From contig NZ_CAMPHI010000040.1 in the NCBI RefSeq assembly GCF_946885955.1, positions 1-52,320 of the forward strand: a DNA stretch of 52,320 nt, read 5' to 3'. Source of the DNA: an uncultured Pseudomonas sp. (GTDB lineage Bacteria; Pseudomonadota; Gammaproteobacteria; Pseudomonadales; Pseudomonadaceae). Shown piece by piece: positions 51,732 through 52,320 of this stretch (the first letter of the stretch is position 1; each line of letters opens with the position of its first letter). The notes beneath the pieces were generated by a model. It saw only the letters and a program-made list of their open reading frames with translations. It was not told where the DNA came from and did no database searches. The position numbers and the translations under genes are program-made.

Positions 51732-52320
51732 TTGAACAATCAACTGTTCGACCGTTACTTCGCCCGCGCCGCTATGAGCGCGGTGTTTTCCGACACCAGC
51801 CGGGTGCAGGGCATGCTCGATTTCGAGGCGGCCCTGGCCCGTGCCGAGGCCCGCGTCGGCCTGATCCCCCAGGCCGCCCTGGCGCCGATCGAGGCGGCGT
51901 GCCGCGCCGAATTCTACAACTTCGCCGAACTGGCCGAGGCCATCGCCACGGCCGGCAACTCGGCGATTCCGCTGGTCAAGCTGCTAGGTAAACGCATTGC
52001 CGATACGGACCAGGACGCAGAGCGTTATGTCCATCTCGGCGCCACCAGCCAGGATGCGATGGACAGCGGTTTGGTGTTGCAACTGCGCCGGGCCGTCGAG
52101 CTGCTGGAGGCCGACCTGGCGCAGTTGGCCGAGGCGCTGGCCGTGCAGGCCGAGCGCCATGCCGATAGTGTGCTGCCTGGGCGTACCTGGCTGCAGCACG
52201 CCACGCCGGTGACCCTGGGCATGAAGCTGGCCGGCGTACTCGGCGCGATCACCCGCCATCGCCAGCGCCTGGGCGAACTCAAGCCACGCCTGCTGGTACT
52301 GCAGTTCGGCGGCGCCGCCG
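51732..52320 (+). CDS. pcaB: 3-Carboxy-cis,cis-muconate cycloisomerase, N-terminal part
   Basis: The open frame runs off the window end (196 complete codons present). The fumarase/aspartase-superfamily enzyme converts carboxymuconate to 4-carboxymuconolactone, the step after PcaHG. Seen: NQLFDRYFARAAMSAVFSD, RVQGMLDFEAALARAEARVG, YVHLGATSQDAMDSGLVLQL (conserved region with TSQD), and GRTWLQHATPVTLGMKLAGV. The start is a TTG at 51732, the only start that gives the usual family beginning (MNNQLFD); the site GAGAT precedes it. No ATG is available there. Confidence 0.93.
   Translation, partial: MNNQLFDRYFARAAMSAVFSDTSRVQGMLDFEAALARAEARVGLIPQAALAPIEAACRAEFYNFAELAEAIATAGNSAIPLVKLLGKRIADTDQDAERYVHLGATSQDAMDSGLVLQLRRAVELLEADLAQLAEALAVQAERHADSVLPGRTWLQHATPVTLGMKLAGVLGAITRHRQRLGELKPRLLVLQFGGAA

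Overview
The window reads as chromosomal DNA of a high-GC gammaproteobacterium, almost certainly Pseudomonas in the broad sense. The evidence is a tRNA-Gly(GCC) tail followed by a PA2817-type gene and a FadE-type gene, a nirBD locus next to a PP2C/kinase fusion gene, a pob/pca cluster with PobR (AraC), PcaQ (LysR) and PcaR (IclR), and several families of short palindromic repeats of the kind common in pseudomonads of the stutzeri/mendocina/alcaligenes type. The species cannot be fixed from sequence reading alone.

Layout. 1-3.1 kb: tRNA end, terminators, PA2817-family gene and an 815-aa acyl-CoA dehydrogenase (minus strand). 3.7-9.7 kb: an ABC-2 exporter pair and an RND adaptor/pump pair, each pair overlapping by ATGA. 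9.7-15.1 kb: oxidoreductases, a BenE-type and a LysE-type transporter, and repeat-rich gaps. 15.2-17.6 kb: a MarR regulator divergent from an aminotransferase and a GST, with two near-identical palindromes in the gap. 17.9-21.0 kb: an ectoine-type ABC importer, ehuBCDA. 21.0-24.7 kb: a DUF3079 gene, then a tightly packed chemoreceptor / NIT-like sensor / EAL operon behind a leader terminator. 24.9-28.1 kb: an AT-richer island with a PAAR protein, a predicted L,D-transpeptidase-like effector and a DUF4952 secreted protein (a likely orphan type VI effector-immunity module), followed by DUF2314 and DUF3087 genes and a gene fragment. 28.6-35.1 kb: a six-gene operon (ugd, UDP-glucuronate 4-epimerase, VTT membrane protein, GT2, ArnT-like GT39, SdiA-regulated-type protein) best explained as making UDP-GalA and putting a uronic acid on lipid A/LPS or another envelope acceptor. 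35.5-36.5 kb: a GlxA-type AraC regulator. 36.6-42.6 kb: assimilatory nitrite reduction (nirB, nirD, FNT-family nitrite transporter, PP2C-kinase fusion). 42.7-52.3 kb: aromatic catabolism. PobA makes protocatechuate, PcaHG cleaves it, PcaB (cut by the window end) continues, and PcaIJF finishes to succinyl-CoA and acetyl-CoA.

Regulatory sequence is unusually readable here. nirB has an NtrC-like box, a GG-N10-GC sigma-54 promoter, and a leader with two hexaloop hairpins (loops AACGCG and AAAGCG). The second hairpin shares a strand with an 11-bp intrinsic terminator, which is the architecture of an ANTAR-protein (NasT/NasR) antitermination leader. pcaH has a perfect 10+4+10 palindrome matching the PcaQ box. 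The pcaR and pcaI promoters carry paired CGATAATCG-type cores with the same 19-bp phasing. The marR gap has twin GGTCAA-N5-TTGAC palindromes.
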